Of a DNA stretch of 64,000 nt, positions 36,673 through 46,554 are shown piece by piece. The DNA is from Gluconobacter aidae (GTDB taxonomy: Bacteria; Pseudomonadota; Alphaproteobacteria; Acetobacterales; Acetobacteraceae): assembly GCF_009547075.1 (NCBI RefSeq), contig NZ_WIPH01000006.1, positions 1 to 64,000 on the forward strand, in the 5' to 3' direction. Position numbers and translations under genes: made by a program. Each line of letters opens with the position of its first letter. Position 1 is the stretch's first letter. The notes below the pieces were generated by a model. That model saw only the letters and a list, made by a program, of their open reading frames with translations, had not been told where the DNA came from and ran no database searches.

Positions 36673-39499
36673 GGGAGGCGAGCAGGGTTTCGCGCAGGCG
36701 GGCGAGGCGGACCGGATCGGTGATCTTCATGCCCAGCAGGTCCCGCACGTAGAACACGTCCACGGCGCGCATGCCGTAGGTCGTGATATGGGCCGAGGAA
36801 ATCTGGAGTGACGCGCTGCTGAGGGCGGATGTGACGTCGTGCAGCAGGCCGGGGCGGTCGCGGCCATTGACTTCGATGACGGTGTGACGGTCCGATGCCG
36901 TGTTGTCGATGACGACGCGGGGTGGGACGTGGATCGCGCGCATCCGTCGCGAGGTGCTGTGATGGCTGGCGTCCTCGATGCCCTTGCGGATGTCGAGACG
37001 GCCCGAAAGCGCCTGTTCCACGAGATGGTTGAGGCGGCCGAGCTGGTGCGGTTCCTCGAAGGAGCAGCCTTCGCCGTCCTGCACCCAGAAGGTGTCGAGC
37101 GCCATGCCGTCGCTGAGTGTGTGGATTCGGGCGTCCACGATGGAGGCGCCTGCGACGGCGAGGGCGCCTGCGATCTGGGAGAACAGGCCCGGATGGTCAG
37201 CGCAGAGAACGGTGAGTTCGGTGACGCCGCGTTCGGGGATCGGGTAGGCTTCGACCGTGACGGGTGAGCGGTAGCGATCCGAATCGTGGACCATGCGGGC
37301 GTGGCGCATCTGGGTGTCGGTATCGAAGCCGAGCCAGTAGCTGGGGTAGCCGAGGTCCAGAAAGCGGTCGATGCTGCTTTCGGGCAGTGTGCCGGTGAGG
37401 CCGTCCCGGGCGAGTTCGCGGGCGTGGTTGACGCGGCTGTCGCGTTCGGTGGCGGCCAGTCCGCCTTCCAGCACCTCGGCGACACGGGAGAAAAGCTCGC
37501 GCAGGAGGGTGGCTTTCCAGGCATTCCAGACCTTCGGGCTGACGGCACGTATGTCGGCGATGGTGAGGAGCAGGAGGAGGCGCAGACGTTCGGGGGACTG
37601 GATGGTGTCGGCGAGGTCGAGGATCGTGCGGGGATCGTCGATGTCGCGGGTGAAGGCGGTCTGGGAGAGCAGGAGATGATGCAGGACCAGCCAGGAGACG
37701 GTATCGGTTTCTTCGGGATCAAGGCCAAGCTGCGGACAGATCGTGAGCGCGAGGTCGGCGCCGATTTCGGAATGGTCGCCGCCGCGTCCCTTGCCGATAT
37801 CGTGCAGCAAAACGGCGGCGTAGAGCGCACGGCGGGAGCGGAGGTCGCTGGCCAGTGTGTAGGCCAGGGGGATCTCGTCCGCCATGCGTCCGGCTTCGAT
37901 CTGACCCATCATGCGCACGGCTTCGACGATGTGCTCATCAACCGTATAGATATGATAGCTGTCGAACTGCATCTGCCCGACAACGCGGGACCAGTCCGGT
38001 AGGAGACGGCCGAGAAGGCCGGTTTCGTTCAGGATCGGGAGCCAGAACGGAACAGCTTTGGTTTCGTCTGCACTCGGTTCGCAGAGCAGATCCAGAAAGA
38101 TTTTCGCGGTTTCGGGATCGTCGCGCAGGGCAACGGCGTGGCGTTCGTTGCGGATAATCTGCTGCATCGCGATGGGATGCAGGGGCAGGTCGTGGCGGCG
38201 GCCGCAGTCGAGCAGGCGGAACATCTCGCGGGGCTGCGACGCGAAGGTCACGGGCTCGATGGGGGAGATGCGGCCGGCAATGGTCTGGAACTCTTCGGGG
38301 CCGGGGACGATTTTGGGCGGCTCGCCGGTGGTCTGGTCCTGAAGATGCATCAGCACAACGGGTTGCAGCACGCTGGTGAGGCGCACGACATCACGGGCCG
38401 TCAGGAAATAGTGCCGCATGAATCGCTCGACGCCGCGCTGGCGGCCGTGCGTGGCATAGCCCATGCGACCGCCGATGACGGGTTGGACGTCGAAGGTCAG
38501 TCGTTCCTCTGCGCGACCGGTGATGTAGTGCAGGTGCAGGCGGACCGTCCACAGGAAGTCCCATGAGCGGCGGGCGCGCAGAGATTCGCGGTCTGTCAGC
38601 AGGCCGAAGGAGGCGAAGGACGGTGTCTGTGGGGCTTCGGCGGGCTGGCCATTGCGGTCCGGGGTGGAGACGGCGCAACCCAAGGCGGCACGGCCCATCC
38701 AGTTCAGGGTTTGCAGGTCGCGCAGGCCGCCGCGGCCTTCCTTGATATTAGGTTCGACCATGTAAGGATTGTCGCCAAATCGGCGGTGACGCTGTTCGCG
38801 TTCGGCGATCTTGCCCATGACGAACTCGCAGAGCCGATCGTTTTGCAGATCGATGCCCAGGGCGCAGCGCAGATCGCGGGCGAGGCCGCGATCACCGTAC
38901 AGGAAGCGCAGATCGAGAAGGGCGGTGCGGATGGTGAGGTCGCTGTCGGCGTCGCGGACGCATTCGGCGATGGAGCGTGTGGCATGGCCGACGCGCAGGC
39001 CGAGATCCCACAAAGCGTAAAGGATGAACTCGATCCGGGCGGTCATGGCCGGGGTCGGGTCACCGGGGATCAGGAAGAGGATGTCGATATCGCTGAAGGG
39101 AGCGAGAAGTCCTGCACCGTACCCGCCGGTGGCGCAGAGACAGAGGGTCTCGCCGGGAGCATCGTGTTTCTGTGCGGCGAGTTCGGCCAGCGCGCAGACT
39201 ATGTCGTCGGCCTGGTGGGCGAGGGCGCGGGCGGCGTCGATTCCCGACATTCTGCGCTTTTCGAACTCGTGACGGACAGTGGCGTTACCGCTACCGAGAT
39301 GCCGCCGCAGGATCGAGAGGACGTTCTCGCGGGTCGTCTGCCCTTGTTCCGCAGCCGCATCGAGAGCGGTTTGCAGGGAGGATGCCGGGTCGCACGAGGG
39401 GGGGGCGGTTCGGTCAGACAGGGGCTTATCCGTATCGTCAGCGAAGGAAAGGGAGGGAGTTTCGCCCCAGAAAGAGCTTTCTTTCAAGTGCCGTTTCAT
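36638..39499 (-). CDS. glnD: PII uridylyltransferase/uridylyl-removing enzyme
   Basis: Bifunctional nitrogen sensor that uridylylates and deuridylylates PII proteins according to glutamine. Of 953 residues, the N-terminal nucleotidyltransferase domain has the GGYGAGLLAPFSDIDILFL motif. A central HD hydrolase domain has AVLLHDIGKGRGGDHSEIG. Two C-terminal ACT domains follow (VLCADHPGLFSQIAGALAVA; VNGRDRPGLLHDVTSALSSA). All domains appear intact. It overlaps mutS by 4 bases at its 5' end and the TPR gene by 35 bases at its 3' end. Confidence 0.96.
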   Translation of the reverse strand: MKRHLKESSFWGETPSLSFADDTDKPLSDRTAPPSCDPASSLQTALDAAAEQGQTTRENVLSILRRHLGSGNATVRHEFEKRRMSGIDAARALAHQADDIVCALAELAAQKHDAPGETLCLCATGGYGAGLLAPFSDIDILFLIPGDPTPAMTARIEFILYALWDLGLRVGHATRSIAECVRDADSDLTIRTALLDLRFLYGDRGLARDLRCALGIDLQNDRLCEFVMGKIAEREQRHRRFGDNPYMVEPNIKEGRGGLRDLQTLNWMGRAALGCAVSTPDRNGQPAEAPQTPSFASFGLLTDRESLRARRSWDFLWTVRLHLHYITGRAEERLTFDVQPVIGGRMGYATHGRQRGVERFMRHYFLTARDVVRLTSVLQPVVLMHLQDQTTGEPPKIVPGPEEFQTIAGRISPIEPVTFASQPREMFRLLDCGRRHDLPLHPIAMQQIIRNERHAVALRDDPETAKIFLDLLCEPSADETKAVPFWLPILNETGLLGRLLPDWSRVVGQMQFDSYHIYTVDEHIVEAVRMMGQIEAGRMADEIPLAYTLASDLRSRRALYAAVLLHDIGKGRGGDHSEIGADLALTICPQLGLDPEETDTVSWLVLHHLLLSQTAFTRDIDDPRTILDLADTIQSPERLRLLLLLTIADIRAVSPKVWNAWKATLLRELFSRVAEVLEGGLAATERDSRVNHARELARDGLTGTLPESSIDRFLDLGYPSYWLGFDTDTQMRHARMVHDSDRYRSPVTVEAYPIPERGVTELTVLCADHPGLFSQIAGALAVAGASIVDARIHTLSDGMALDTFWVQDGEGCSFEEPHQLGRLNHLVEQALSGRLDIRKGIEDASHHSTSRRMRAIHVPPRVVIDNTASDRHTVIEVNGRDRPGLLHDVTSALSSASLQISSAHITTYGMRAVDVFYVRDLLGMKITDPVRLARLRETLLASLTSSPVAAPAN

Positions 39500-42135
39500 C
39501 GGGCGAGGCGTTTCAGTTCGTATAGCGCATCCAGCGCGTCCCGGGGAGAAATTTCATCGGGGTTCAGGGCCCGGAGCGCGTCTTCCAGCGGGGTGGGTGC
39601 GGGGGGCGTTATGGTGTCGGTCTGAAGGGATGTTTCTGGGGACGTCACGGCTTCGAAAAGCGGCAGCGACGAGCGGGAATCGGCCTGTTCGCGCTCGAAC
39701 TGGGTGAGGAGGCGGCTGGCGCGGTTGACGACGGATTGAGGGATTCCGGCCAGTTTTGCGACATGCAGGCCCCAGCTCTTGCGGGCGGCACCGGGGCGGA
39801 CCTCGTGCTGGAAGATCACCTCGCCGCGCCATTCTTTCACGGCCATCGTGTAGGGGGCGAGGCGGGGTAGAAATTCGGTCAGGGCGCCGAGTTCATGGAA
39901 ATGTGTTGCAAAGATTGTTCGCGAGCCGAGCTGGGTGTGCAGGGCTTCGAGTGTGGCCCATGCGATGGACAGTCCGTCGAGGGTTGCGGTGCCACGGCCG
40001 ATCTCGTCCACGACAACGAGGGATTTGGGGCCGGCCTGATTGAGAATCGCGGCGGTCTCGGTCATTTCGACCATGAAGGTCGAGCGGCCCCGGGCGAGGT
40101 CATCCGCGCCGCCAACGCGGGAGAACAGGCGGTCCACGACGCCGATCTGGGCTTTTTTCGCCGGAACGGGGAGGCCGGCCTGGGCGAGGATCACGGCGAG
40201 AGCAGTCTGGCGCAGGAAGGTGGATTTGCCGGCCATGTTCGGACCCGTCAGCAGCATGGCGCGGTGTTCGGGCGGCAGGGCGCAGTCATTGGGGATGAAA
40301 CGGGCGTCAGCACTTCCCGACTCGGCCAGTGCGGCTTCGACGACAGGGTGCCGGCAGGCGACGAGATTGAACTCGGTGCCGTCCGTGACGGTGGGGCGGC
40401 ACCATGAACCGCCTTCCGCGAGCAGGCCGCAGGAGCGCAGGACGTCGGCGAGGGCCAGAAACTCCGCGATTTCATCGAGGGCCGAAGTTTGCAGGATGCG
40501 GGCACAGAGTTCGGCGAAAATGCGGCGTTCCAGCGTGGCGGCCTTGTCGGCGGCTTCGAGGATGGCGCGGTCCAGACCGGCGAGGTCTTCCGTGGAGAAG
40601 CGGGCAAGGCTGGCCGTGCCCTGACGGAAGGACAGTTCGGGGTTGTCGCGCAGTTTCGTACCGGCGGCGGACGGAACTTCGATGACGTAGCCGAGCTGCG
40701 CGTGGTGTTTGATTTTGAGGTTCGAGACGCCGAATTTTTCGGACAGTTCGCCTTGCATGGCGGCGATGATGCGCCGGCTTTCGTCACGCAGGCCACGATA
40801 ACGGTCCAGTTCCGCGTTGTAGCCGGGGGCGATAAAGCCGCCATCCTCAATCCGGGCGGGCAGGGTTTCGGCCACGGCGGCCTGAAGCTGGTCCAGCAGG
40901 GCGTCTGCGCGGCCATAGAGGCCAGCGGTGAGAGTGCGGATCAGGGTGGGTGTGTTCTGGTCGCAGGCGGGCTGGAACAGGGCCGTGATGTCGTTGGCGG
41001 CGATCAGCGTGTCGCGGATGGCAGCGAGGTCGCGGGGCTGGCCACGTCCGGCGGAGATGCGGCCCAGGGCACGGGCGGGGTCTGGCGTGCGGCGCAGGAT
41101 GTCGCCGAGTGCGCCGGAGAGGCCGGGGATGGATTGTAGCCAGAGCCAGCCGTTCTGGCGGTCCGTGATCGCGGTGGCATCGGTCAGGGGAGAGGCGAGC
41201 CACTGGGCGAGGAGGCGGGAGCCTGCGGCCGTGGCGGTGCGGGTGACGGCGCCGAGGAGGCTGTGTTTCGTCTCCCCGTCGCGGGTGCGGAGGATGTCGA
41301 GGCTGGCACGGGTGGCGGGGTCGATGCCCAGCACACCGTCCGTGCCCTGCGGGATGGGGCGTGACAGGCGTGGGAGCGCTCCGGCCTGACTGCGCTGGAC
41401 GTAGTTCAGGGCCAGGGCGCAGGCGATGGCCTGTTCGGGCGGGAAGTCACCGAGGGCGTCGATCTGGGCGACGCCATAGGCGCGGGCGACGAGGGTGCGG
41501 GCGCTGTCGAGCGTGGGCGGGACGGCGACGGGGGCCAGTCGGGATGCGTAATCGGGGGGGATCAGGTCGGGTTCGGAGAGGATCTCGGCGGGGTCCAGCC
41601 TTGCCATCAGTTCCGGCAAAGCGTCGTGGGGGACTGAGGCGGTTTCGAAAGCGCCGGTGGAGATGTCGATCCAGGCCGCGCCGATCGTTTTCGCGCGTTT
41701 TTCCGGGCTGCGGGCGATGGCGAGGAGCAGGTTGGCGCGTCCGGCTTCGAGCAGTTCGTCTTCGGTCAGGGTGCCGGGGGTGACGACGCGGACAATGGCA
41801 CGGGCGAGCGGGCCTTTCTGGGGCTTTTCGCCTTTTTTCGGCGGGGCCTGTGTCTGTTCGGCGACGGCGACGCGGAAGCCGCGACGGATCAGGCGTGACA
41901 GATAGGCCGGGGCAGCGGCGACAGGGACGCCACACATGGGGATCGGCTCGCCCTGATGGGTGCCACGGGCGGTCAGCGCAATATCGAGCGCCATGGCGGC
42001 GGCCTGCGCATCGGAGAAGAACAGCTCGTAGAAATCGCCCATGCGGAAGAACAGGAGAGCGTCGGGTTCGCGGTGTTTGAGGTCGAACCACTGGGCCATC
42101 GCGGGGCTGGCGTTTTCGGCGGTAGGCAGGGGCAT
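39496..42135 (-). CDS. mutS: DNA mismatch repair ATPase MutS
   Basis: Mismatch recognition protein. The 879-residue protein carries the N-terminal mismatch-binding motif (AQWFDLKHREPDALLFFRMG with the FxE-type FYELF). The clamp and lever core follows, then the ABC ATPase with Walker A (GPNMAGKST) and Walker B (LVVVDEIGRGTATLDG). The C-terminal RASRLLTQFEREQADSRSS is followed by a dimerising tail. murJ-mutS-glnD are successive on one strand, a grouping that recurs in alphaproteobacteria. mutL is not in this window. Confidence 0.96.
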   Translation of the reverse strand: MPLPTAENASPAMAQWFDLKHREPDALLFFRMGDFYELFFSDAQAAAMALDIALTARGTHQGEPIPMCGVPVAAAPAYLSRLIRRGFRVAVAEQTQAPPKKGEKPQKGPLARAIVRVVTPGTLTEDELLEAGRANLLLAIARSPEKRAKTIGAAWIDISTGAFETASVPHDALPELMARLDPAEILSEPDLIPPDYASRLAPVAVPPTLDSARTLVARAYGVAQIDALGDFPPEQAIACALALNYVQRSQAGALPRLSRPIPQGTDGVLGIDPATRASLDILRTRDGETKHSLLGAVTRTATAAGSRLLAQWLASPLTDATAITDRQNGWLWLQSIPGLSGALGDILRRTPDPARALGRISAGRGQPRDLAAIRDTLIAANDITALFQPACDQNTPTLIRTLTAGLYGRADALLDQLQAAVAETLPARIEDGGFIAPGYNAELDRYRGLRDESRRIIAAMQGELSEKFGVSNLKIKHHAQLGYVIEVPSAAGTKLRDNPELSFRQGTASLARFSTEDLAGLDRAILEAADKAATLERRIFAELCARILQTSALDEIAEFLALADVLRSCGLLAEGGSWCRPTVTDGTEFNLVACRHPVVEAALAESGSADARFIPNDCALPPEHRAMLLTGPNMAGKSTFLRQTALAVILAQAGLPVPAKKAQIGVVDRLFSRVGGADDLARGRSTFMVEMTETAAILNQAGPKSLVVVDEIGRGTATLDGLSIAWATLEALHTQLGSRTIFATHFHELGALTEFLPRLAPYTMAVKEWRGEVIFQHEVRPGAARKSWGLHVAKLAGIPQSVVNRASRLLTQFEREQADSRSSLPLFEAVTSPETSLQTDTITPPAPTPLEDALRALNPDEISPRDALDALYELKRLAR

Positions 42136-42201
42136 GAAGGTGCCGATGGGTCCGGTCTCCGGGCTGTCACTTCGGGAAGGGGTTGAGAAAATAACGTCTC
42201 T

Positions 42202-42223
42202 CCGCCGGTGTGTGAACCGGCGG
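42202..42223 (-). terminator. Hairpin downstream of murJ
   Basis: A perfect 8-bp stem (CCGCCGGT with ACCGGCGG, 6-base loop) 7 bases after the murJ stop. No T-run follows, so it may attenuate rather than end transcription into mutS. Confidence 0.4.
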
Positions 42224-42230
42224 GATAGGG

Positions 42231-43787
42231 TCAGCGGGCGCGTCGGCGGTTCAGGCGTGACTGGAAAGCCACGTTCAGGTCACGCAGTTGCACAACCTTG
42301 AGGGCGTCGAGCGTCACGGCATAGACGAGCATGCCGAAGACGATCAGCGCCGTGAGCATCCCCAGACGCCAGATACCATGCCAGGAGGGCAGGCCGGGGG
42401 CTGCGAGCTTTTCTGCCGCTGCGACCCACAGGGCCATCATGATGGCGGCGCCCGTAATGCGCAGGGCGCGTCCTTTCAGGAGCGGGTCGGCGATGAAGAG
42501 GCCACGTCGGTGCAGGATGACGGCGAGCAGCGTGCAGTTGACGAAGGCGGCGATCGTGCTGGCCAGCGGCGGCCCGATATGGCCCAGCGGACGGTAGAGC
42601 AGAAGGTTGAGGACGAGGTTCAGTGCCAGTGTGAAGAAGCCGATGCGGACGGGGGTGACGGTGTCGCCTTCCGCGAAAAAGGCCGGGGAGAGGACCTTGA
42701 TGAGGACGAAGGCGGGCAGGCCGAGGGCGTAGGCCTGAAGACACTGTCCGGAGAGGATGGCGTCGCTGACGGTGAAATGGCCGTAGCCGAACAGGGCGGC
42801 CATGATGGGGGAGGCCAGGACGATCATGCCGATCATGGCGGGGAGTGTCAGGAGCAGCGTGTAGTCGATGGCGCGGTTGAGGCTCGAATGGACGGCGGCG
42901 CGGTCGTTATTGGCGATGTGGCGCGTCAGAAGCGGCAGCAGGGCCGTGCCCGCTGCCGAGCCCAGCACGCCGAGGGGGAGCTGGTTGATGCGGTCGGCGA
43001 AATACAGGATCGAAGGGGTGCCGACGGGCAGGTGCGTGGCGATGATGGTATCGACGGTGAGGTTGATCTGGGTGACGCCAGAGCCGACGAGGCCGGGGCC
43101 CATGCGGCGCAGGAGGGCGCGCATGTCGGGCGACAGGCTGGGCCATGTCAGGTGAGGAGCCATGCCGGCGCGTCGGGCGGCCCAGTACAGGGCGCCGAGC
43201 TGGACGACACCGGAGAGCGTCACACCCCACGCACTGACGACGGCGGTGTTGTGCCAGACCAGTGCGCCGAGGAGGATGGCGGCGATGCCGATGATGTTGA
43301 AGGTGACATAGGCGGCTGCGGCTGCGGTGAACTTGCCGAGGCCGTTCAGCACGCCGGAGACGAGTGCTGCGCCGCAGATCAGCAGCATGTAGGGGAACGT
43401 GATTCGTGACAGGTGCACCGCGGTTTCGAAGCGGGTCCCGGTGAGGCCCGAGCCGATGAAACTCACGACCAGCGGCATGAAGATTTCAGCCAGGATGGTC
43501 AGCAGGGCGAGCCAGAGCATCAGTCCTGACAGGGCCTGTCCCGCGAAGTGCAGGGCGGACTGGTGGCCCTTTGTTTCGTAGCGCTCGGTGAACATCGGCA
43601 CGAAGGCGGCGTTGAACGCGCCTTCGCCGAAGAGGCGCCGGAACATGTTAGGCAGGCGAAGCGCGATCAGGTAGGCATCCTGAACGGGGCCGGCACCAAG
43701 AAACGCGGCAAGAAGCTGGTCACGAACGAGGCCGAGGACACGCGAAAGCATGGTCCAGCTGCCGACTGTCAGGAAATTGCGAAGCAT
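42231..43787 (-). CDS. murJ: Lipid II flippase MurJ
   Basis: Inner-membrane MOP-superfamily flippase that moves lipid II to the periplasmic face for peptidoglycan synthesis. The 518-residue protein has about 14 membrane helices. It has the conserved start LTVGSWTMLSRVLGLVRDQL, FRRLFGEGAFNAAFVPMFTE and INQLPLGVLGSAAGTALLPL. It is followed after 95 bases by mutS. Confidence 0.94.
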   Translation of the reverse strand: MLRNFLTVGSWTMLSRVLGLVRDQLLAAFLGAGPVQDAYLIALRLPNMFRRLFGEGAFNAAFVPMFTERYETKGHQSALHFAGQALSGLMLWLALLTILAEIFMPLVVSFIGSGLTGTRFETAVHLSRITFPYMLLICGAALVSGVLNGLGKFTAAAAAYVTFNIIGIAAILLGALVWHNTAVVSAWGVTLSGVVQLGALYWAARRAGMAPHLTWPSLSPDMRALLRRMGPGLVGSGVTQINLTVDTIIATHLPVGTPSILYFADRINQLPLGVLGSAAGTALLPLLTRHIANNDRAAVHSSLNRAIDYTLLLTLPAMIGMIVLASPIMAALFGYGHFTVSDAILSGQCLQAYALGLPAFVLIKVLSPAFFAEGDTVTPVRIGFFTLALNLVLNLLLYRPLGHIGPPLASTIAAFVNCTLLAVILHRRGLFIADPLLKGRALRITGAAIMMALWVAAAEKLAAPGLPSWHGIWRLGMLTALIVFGMLVYAVTLDALKVVQLRDLNVAFQSRLNRRRAR

Positions 43788-43863
43788 TTCCTGATCCTAG
43801 CCGATCATTCAACGCCGCGACATATCCTCCGTTACAGGAAAAGCGCAGTGTGGCGGGTGGGCT

Positions 43864-44109
43864 TCAGCGCAGAACCGTTTCGCGGTTGCGCAGGGTCGTT
43901 TCAGCTCTGGCGGGCTGCTGGATCGTGGGGCGGATCGCGGCGAGGCCGATGCAGAGCAGGGTTACTTCAAGCATCAGCATGGCGCTGGCCCAGAAGATGC
44001 CGGACAGGCCGAGGAAGGTCGTGACGTGATGGGCCACGGCCGGGGTCAGTGCGCCGAGGGCGGCGACGACCAGAAGGGGCAGGATCGGGCGGAGCGGTGA
44101 GTCCTTCAT
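43864..44109 (-). CDS. Small two-helix membrane protein, hypothetical
   Basis: An 81-residue protein with a strong ribosome site (AGGAG, 6 bases from the ATG at 44109). Two hydrophobic segments lie at about 8-27 and 35-59 (LLVVAALGALTPAVAHHVTT; GIFWASAMLMLEVTLLCIGL), then a basic tail (ARAETTLRNRETVLR). Family not recognised. It is divergent from the DUF4112 gene. Confidence 0.6.
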   Translation of the reverse strand: MKDSPLRPILPLLVVAALGALTPAVAHHVTTFLGLSGIFWASAMLMLEVTLLCIGLAAIRPTIQQPARAETTLRNRETVLR

Positions 44110-44215
44110 AAATGTCTCCTGTCACATTTCTGACTTGAACTGTGGCGGCTTTCGATACGGTTGTTCAAGGAAAAAAGACGAACTTCCCTGTCGCTGTTGC
44201 GTGATAGGGGGTGCC

Positions 44216-44605
44216 ATGACTGATTTTCCAGTGATTTCCCCGCCGGTAAGTGTCGCCGAGCTTCGTCTGAGGCTGGATCGGATCCGGCGTCTGGCCTGGC
44301 TTCTGAACTCCGCCGCGCGGATTCCGGGGCTGCGGCTGCGGGCGGGGCTGGATACGCTGCTGGGGCTTTTGCCCGGAGGCGGTGCGCTGATCGGGACGGC
44401 GCTGTCGCTTTATATCGTCTGGGAAGGACGGCGGATGGGCGTGGACCGCCAGACCGTGCAGCGGATGCTCGGCAATGTGGCGATCGAGGCCGTGATGGGC
44501 CTCGTACCGCTGGCGGGGGATCTGTTTGATACGGTCTTCAAGGCCGATCTGCGAAATATCGCGCTGATCGAAGCCGCGCTTGCGGGGCGGCTCGGGGATC
44601 AGTGA
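44216..44605 (+). CDS. DUF4112 family membrane protein
   Basis: A 129-residue protein. The ATG at 44216 follows an AGGGGG, and an in-frame start at 44135 would add a Cys-rich stretch unlike the family. The core reads LRAGLDTLLGLLPGGGALIG, ALSLYIVWEGRRMGVDRQTV and MGLVPLAGDLFDTVFKADLR, the recognisable DUF4112 layout with two Gly/Pro-rich membrane segments. Function unknown. Its 3' end overlaps the convergent peroxidase gene by 7 bases. Confidence 0.8.
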   Translation: MTDFPVISPPVSVAELRLRLDRIRRLAWLLNSAARIPGLRLRAGLDTLLGLLPGGGALIGTALSLYIVWEGRRMGVDRQTVQRMLGNVAIEAVMGLVPLAGDLFDTVFKADLRNIALIEAALAGRLGDQ

Positions 44606-45093
44606 TCCAGCAGGACCCTCCGGACAGCTTCCTCGACGCGGTTTGAGGCGGGCTTGGCCAAGGGCGTGAACCAGTTGGCCAGATTGCCGTCGCGGTCGGT
44701 CAGGTATTTGTAGAAGTTCCAGCGCGGGCGGGCGAGAAAGCCGCCCTGCTTGTCCAGCCAGCGAAACAGCGGTGTGGTTTCGGGGCCGCGCACGTGCTGG
44801 CGCGCGGTCATGGGGAAGCTCACGCCGTAATTGCGGTGGCAGAAGTTCCTGATGTCTTCGGAGGAGCCGGGTTCCTGCTGGCCGAAATCATTCGACGGCA
44901 CGCCGATGATCATCAGGCCTTCGGGATAGTCACGGCCGTAACGGGACCAGAGGTGTTGCAGGTCTTCGTACTGGGGAGTGAAGCCGCATTTGGATGCCGT
45001 GTTGACGATCAGCAGCGGTCGTCCGCGATAGGCCGAGAGGTCGATCGTGTCGCCGGACAGGCCGGGAAGGCTGAAATCATAGGCACAGGTCAT
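44599..45093 (-). CDS. Glutathione peroxidase family protein
   Basis: Thiol peroxidase of the GPx family reducing hydroperoxides with glutathione or thioredoxin. The 164-residue protein shows the catalytic cysteine block NTASKCGFTPQYEDLQHLW, the Gln in FGQQEPG, and Trp/Asn in RPRWNFYKYLTDRDG, i.e. a Cys-type catalytic tetrad. ATG at 45093 matches the family N-terminus (YDFSLPGLSGDTIDLSAYRG); the longer frame to 45327 is basic, low-complexity and not conserved in character. No signal peptide, so cytoplasmic. Confidence 0.92.
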   Translation of the reverse strand: MTCAYDFSLPGLSGDTIDLSAYRGRPLLIVNTASKCGFTPQYEDLQHLWSRYGRDYPEGLMIIGVPSNDFGQQEPGSSEDIRNFCHRNYGVSFPMTARQHVRGPETTPLFRWLDKQGGFLARPRWNFYKYLTDRDGNLANWFTPLAKPASNRVEEAVRRVLLDH

Positions 45094-45250
45094 GGGGCTT
45101 CTCCCTATCAGTCGGCGGCATCCTAGCGGTTCGGGGACGTGCAGGCGAGAGAGGAGGGGTGGACAGGACGTGACATGACGGACAGGTTCAGGTCGTTTCG
45201 GGTTCAGTTCCGGGTGCGTCGTTCTGTTTTTGGGTGAGGAGTTTGCCTGC

Positions 45251-46456
45251 GTGATCCTGCGCGTCCTTGTCGGCATGGCCGGTCTTCTGATTCTGGGTGC
45301 GCTTTTGTCCACCAACCGCCGGGCCATCGACTGGTCGCTCGTCGGACGGGCGCTGCTGTTGCAGATGCTGATTGCGGCGGTCGTGCTGTGGGTGCCGGCG
45401 GGTGCGCATGGGCTGCATGTGGTGTCGGATGCGGTGACGAAGGTCCTGTCTTACGGGGATGTAGGCAGTGCGTTCCTTTTCGGTGGCCTGGTCGGGCCGA
45501 AGATGAACGGGCTGTTTGGCAATGACAGTTTCGTCTTCGCGCTCAAGGTCCTGCCGGAGATCGTTTATGTCGCGGCGCTGCTGGGGCTGTTGCAGCACTG
45601 GGGCGTGTTGCAGTTCCTCTCGAAGCTGATTGGCGGGGCGCTGTCGCGGGTGCTGGGGACGACGGGGCTCGAATCGTTTTCGGCGGTGCTGACGATTTTT
45701 CTGGGGCAGAGCGAGATGCCGATCGCGCTTCAGACCTGTCTGGCGGAAATGTCGGAAGGGGAGCTGGCGACGGTTCTGTGCAGCGGGACGTCGTCGATCG
45801 CAGGGTCCGTGCTGGCGGGATATGCGTCACTCGGTGTGCCGATGGAGAACCTGCTGGCGGCGTCCTTCATGGCGATTCCCGGGGGGCTGCTGTTCTCGCG
45901 CATTCTGTTTCCGGGGCCGCGTAGGTCCGATGCGCAGATTGCCGGGGCGGATCACGGGCATCACAGCATGTTCGAGGCTATTGCGGATGGCGCGATGAAT
46001 GGCGCGAAGATCGCGGTGGCTGTGGGGTCTGTTCTGATTGCGTTCGTGGGGCTGATTGCGCTGGCGAACGGGATTCTGGGGGCGGTTGGGCTGTCTTTGG
46101 CGCGCATTCTGGGGACGGTGTTTGCGCCGTTCGCCTGGCTGCTCGGGGTGCCCTGGAGCGAGTGTGTCGTGGCGGGCGGGCTGCTGGGGCAGAAGATCGC
46201 GTTCAACGAATTCGTGGCTTATGTGAACCTGTCGCCGCTGATCCATGCGCATGCGTTGTCGCAGCGGACGATTACGATCCTGTCCTTTGCGCTGTGCGGG
46301 TTTGCGAATATCTCGACGATCGGGATTCTGATCGGGGCGTTCGGAAGTGCGGAGCCGCGTCGGCGGACGGATGTGGCATCGCTGGCAGTGCGGGCTGTGG
46401 CGGCGGGGACGCTGTCCAATGCAATGAGTGCGGTGATTGCGGGGCTGTTCGTGTGA
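45251..46456 (+). CDS. NupC-type concentrative nucleoside transporter
   Basis: Inner-membrane nucleoside/cation symporter family protein (CNT). The 401-residue protein has the family blocks SAFLFGGLVGP, NDSFVFALKVLPEIVYVAAL, GLESFSAVLTIFLGQSEMPI, GTSSIAGSVLAGYASLGVP and KIAFNEFVAYVNL. About 8-10 membrane segments are visible. The GTG at 45251 has GAGGAG 10 bases upstream; a TTG at 45230 in the same frame lacks one. There are no nucleoside-catabolic genes next to it; SodC follows on the same strand. Confidence 0.9.
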   Translation: MILRVLVGMAGLLILGALLSTNRRAIDWSLVGRALLLQMLIAAVVLWVPAGAHGLHVVSDAVTKVLSYGDVGSAFLFGGLVGPKMNGLFGNDSFVFALKVLPEIVYVAALLGLLQHWGVLQFLSKLIGGALSRVLGTTGLESFSAVLTIFLGQSEMPIALQTCLAEMSEGELATVLCSGTSSIAGSVLAGYASLGVPMENLLAASFMAIPGGLLFSRILFPGPRRSDAQIAGADHGHHSMFEAIADGAMNGAKIAVAVGSVLIAFVGLIALANGILGAVGLSLARILGTVFAPFAWLLGVPWSECVVAGGLLGQKIAFNEFVAYVNLSPLIHAHALSQRTITILSFALCGFANISTIGILIGAFGSAEPRRRTDVASLAVRAVAAGTLSNAMSAVIAGLFV

Positions 46457-46554
46457 CTTTGGAGCGGCTCACGAATCTCTGATCCGAAAATGTGTCAGGC
46501 CCGGCGTAAGGTGAGAACAGTTATCATCTTACCTGCTGGACTGTGAGTTTCTCT

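Noticed and set aside
42288-43409. Plus-strand open frame opposite murJ
   Set aside because: Gly/Asp/Glu-rich shadow; murJ is clear on the minus strand.
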